Assembly (NCBI GenBank): GCA_003694825.1
Contig: RFJS01000030.1
Location: 1-6,130 of the forward strand
Source: Verrucomicrobiota bacterium
GTDB taxonomy: Bacteria > Verrucomicrobiota > Verrucomicrobiia > Opitutales > Opitutaceae
Length of the DNA: 6,130 bases
Direction of reading: 5' to 3'
The notes beneath the pieces are model-generated. The model saw nothing but the letters and a program-made list of their open reading frames with translations. It was not told where the DNA came from and did no database searches. Positions 5,727 to 6,130 of the stretch are shown here, piece by piece. Positions within the stretch are counted from its first letter, which is position 1. Each line of letters begins with the position of its first letter. The translations under genes and the position numbers were made by a program.

Positions 5727-6130
5727 AGCGTGTCCTGAACTACCGAGCCATGCTTGCCCTGGTGGGAATTTTTCTCGCCGGCGCCATTGTCGGTGGTGTC
5801 GCCACGCGGGCATGGATCTGTCGCAAGGCTCCGCGGCCCAGCGCCCAGGAGATCGCCGAGCGGCACCTGCAGCGGCTCGTGGACGAACTGGCCCTGACGC
5901 CAGCGCAGGTCGAGCGCATCCGCCCGGTCATCGGTGCGTTCGAGGCGGAGATTCGCGAGGCCCGGCAAAGGGCGTTCACGGGGATCCGCGAGATCATCCG
6001 GGAGATGAACGAGCGCATCGAGGCGGAGCTGACCCCGGCGCAGCGCGAGGCGTTTTCGCAGATGTGTCAGCGCGAGTTCGCTCGTTTCGAAACCTTCCTC
6101 AAGGGGCGCCACGGTCACGGCAAGGGCCGC
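5723..6130 (+). CDS. Membrane-anchored LTxxQ (Spy/CpxP/CnrX-like) periplasmic protein, 3' partial
   Basis: An open frame begins at ATG 5723, overlapping the previous stop, and is still open at the window end after 136 codons (last residues GRHGHGKGR). Residues 9-28 form a membrane anchor (AMLALVGIFLAGAIVGGVAT) after a basic start, so the remainder should lie in the periplasm. The outer part is almost entirely helical and charged and carries two LTPAQ motifs (58-62 and 103-107), the hallmark of the Spy/CpxP/ZraP/CnrX family of periplasmic stress and metal sensors. Two cysteines (33, 115) and histidines at 48, 130 and 132 are visible. The HxxxH metal pair of the CnrX helix is not obvious, so a nickel/cobalt sensor cannot be assumed. 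Placed after a sigma factor and a small membrane protein, it is the likely signal-receiving component. The stop is not visible, but the length already approaches the ~150 residues usual for the family. Confidence 0.85.
   Translation, partial: MKRVLNYRAMLALVGIFLAGAIVGGVATRAWICRKAPRPSAQEIAERHLQRLVDELALTPAQVERIRPVIGAFEAEIREARQRAFTGIREIIREMNERIEAELTPAQREAFSQMCQREFARFETFLKGRHGHGKGR

Noticed and set aside
5004..6118. Long - strand frames opposite the sigma and sensor genes
   Set aside because: The + strand frames have recognisable sigma2/sigma4, membrane and LTxxQ features with coupled starts; the - strand translations show none.
1..6130. CRISPR array, insertion sequence or prophage signals
   Set aside because: There are no regularly spaced repeats, transposase-like frames, terminal inverted repeats or integrase; composition looks uniform across the window.

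Overview
The window is GC-rich and densely coded. It most likely comes from a chromosome of the Verrucomicrobiota, probably Opitutales/Opitutaceae. This is inferred from an Amuc_1098-type secretin with an N-terminal TPR region, a long (type 2) LeuA, strong G/C preference at third codon positions, and start codons without Shine-Dalgarno sequences. I could not run a database search, so the taxon is a family-knowledge inference.

Layout. Positions 1-122 hold the last ~39 codons of an unrecognised + strand gene. A ~110-base gap follows, containing one arm of a 19-base imperfect direct repeat. Positions 232-2508 (+) encode an outer-membrane secretin of a type IV pilus-like system. Positions 2509-2641 separate two convergent genes and hold two hairpin terminators, one with its T-run on each strand. 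Positions 2642-4321 (-) encode 2-isopropylmalate synthase, the committing enzyme of leucine biosynthesis.

The 485-base divergent region 4322-4806 is dense with signals. Reading leftwards (- strand) there is a sigma70-like promoter, an almost leaderless 21-residue leader peptide with five leucines including three consecutive Leu codons, a 9-bp hairpin over those codons and the stop, and a GC stem followed by six U upstream of leuA. This has the layout of a leucine attenuator. Reading rightwards there is an ECF-type promoter (GGAACTC, 17 bases, TCTAC) and a possible short upstream ORF leading into a three-gene operon.

That operon encodes an ECF sigma factor (4807-5421), a 102-residue single-pass membrane protein (5418-5726), and a membrane-anchored LTxxQ (Spy/CpxP/CnrX-like) periplasmic protein (5723 to the window end, incomplete). 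Consecutive genes overlap at ATGA. The architecture matches sigma / membrane anti-sigma / periplasmic sensor modules such as CnrH-CnrY-CnrX. The ECF-like promoter suggests autoregulation. The most interesting points are the candidate leu attenuator and this Cnr-like signalling module.
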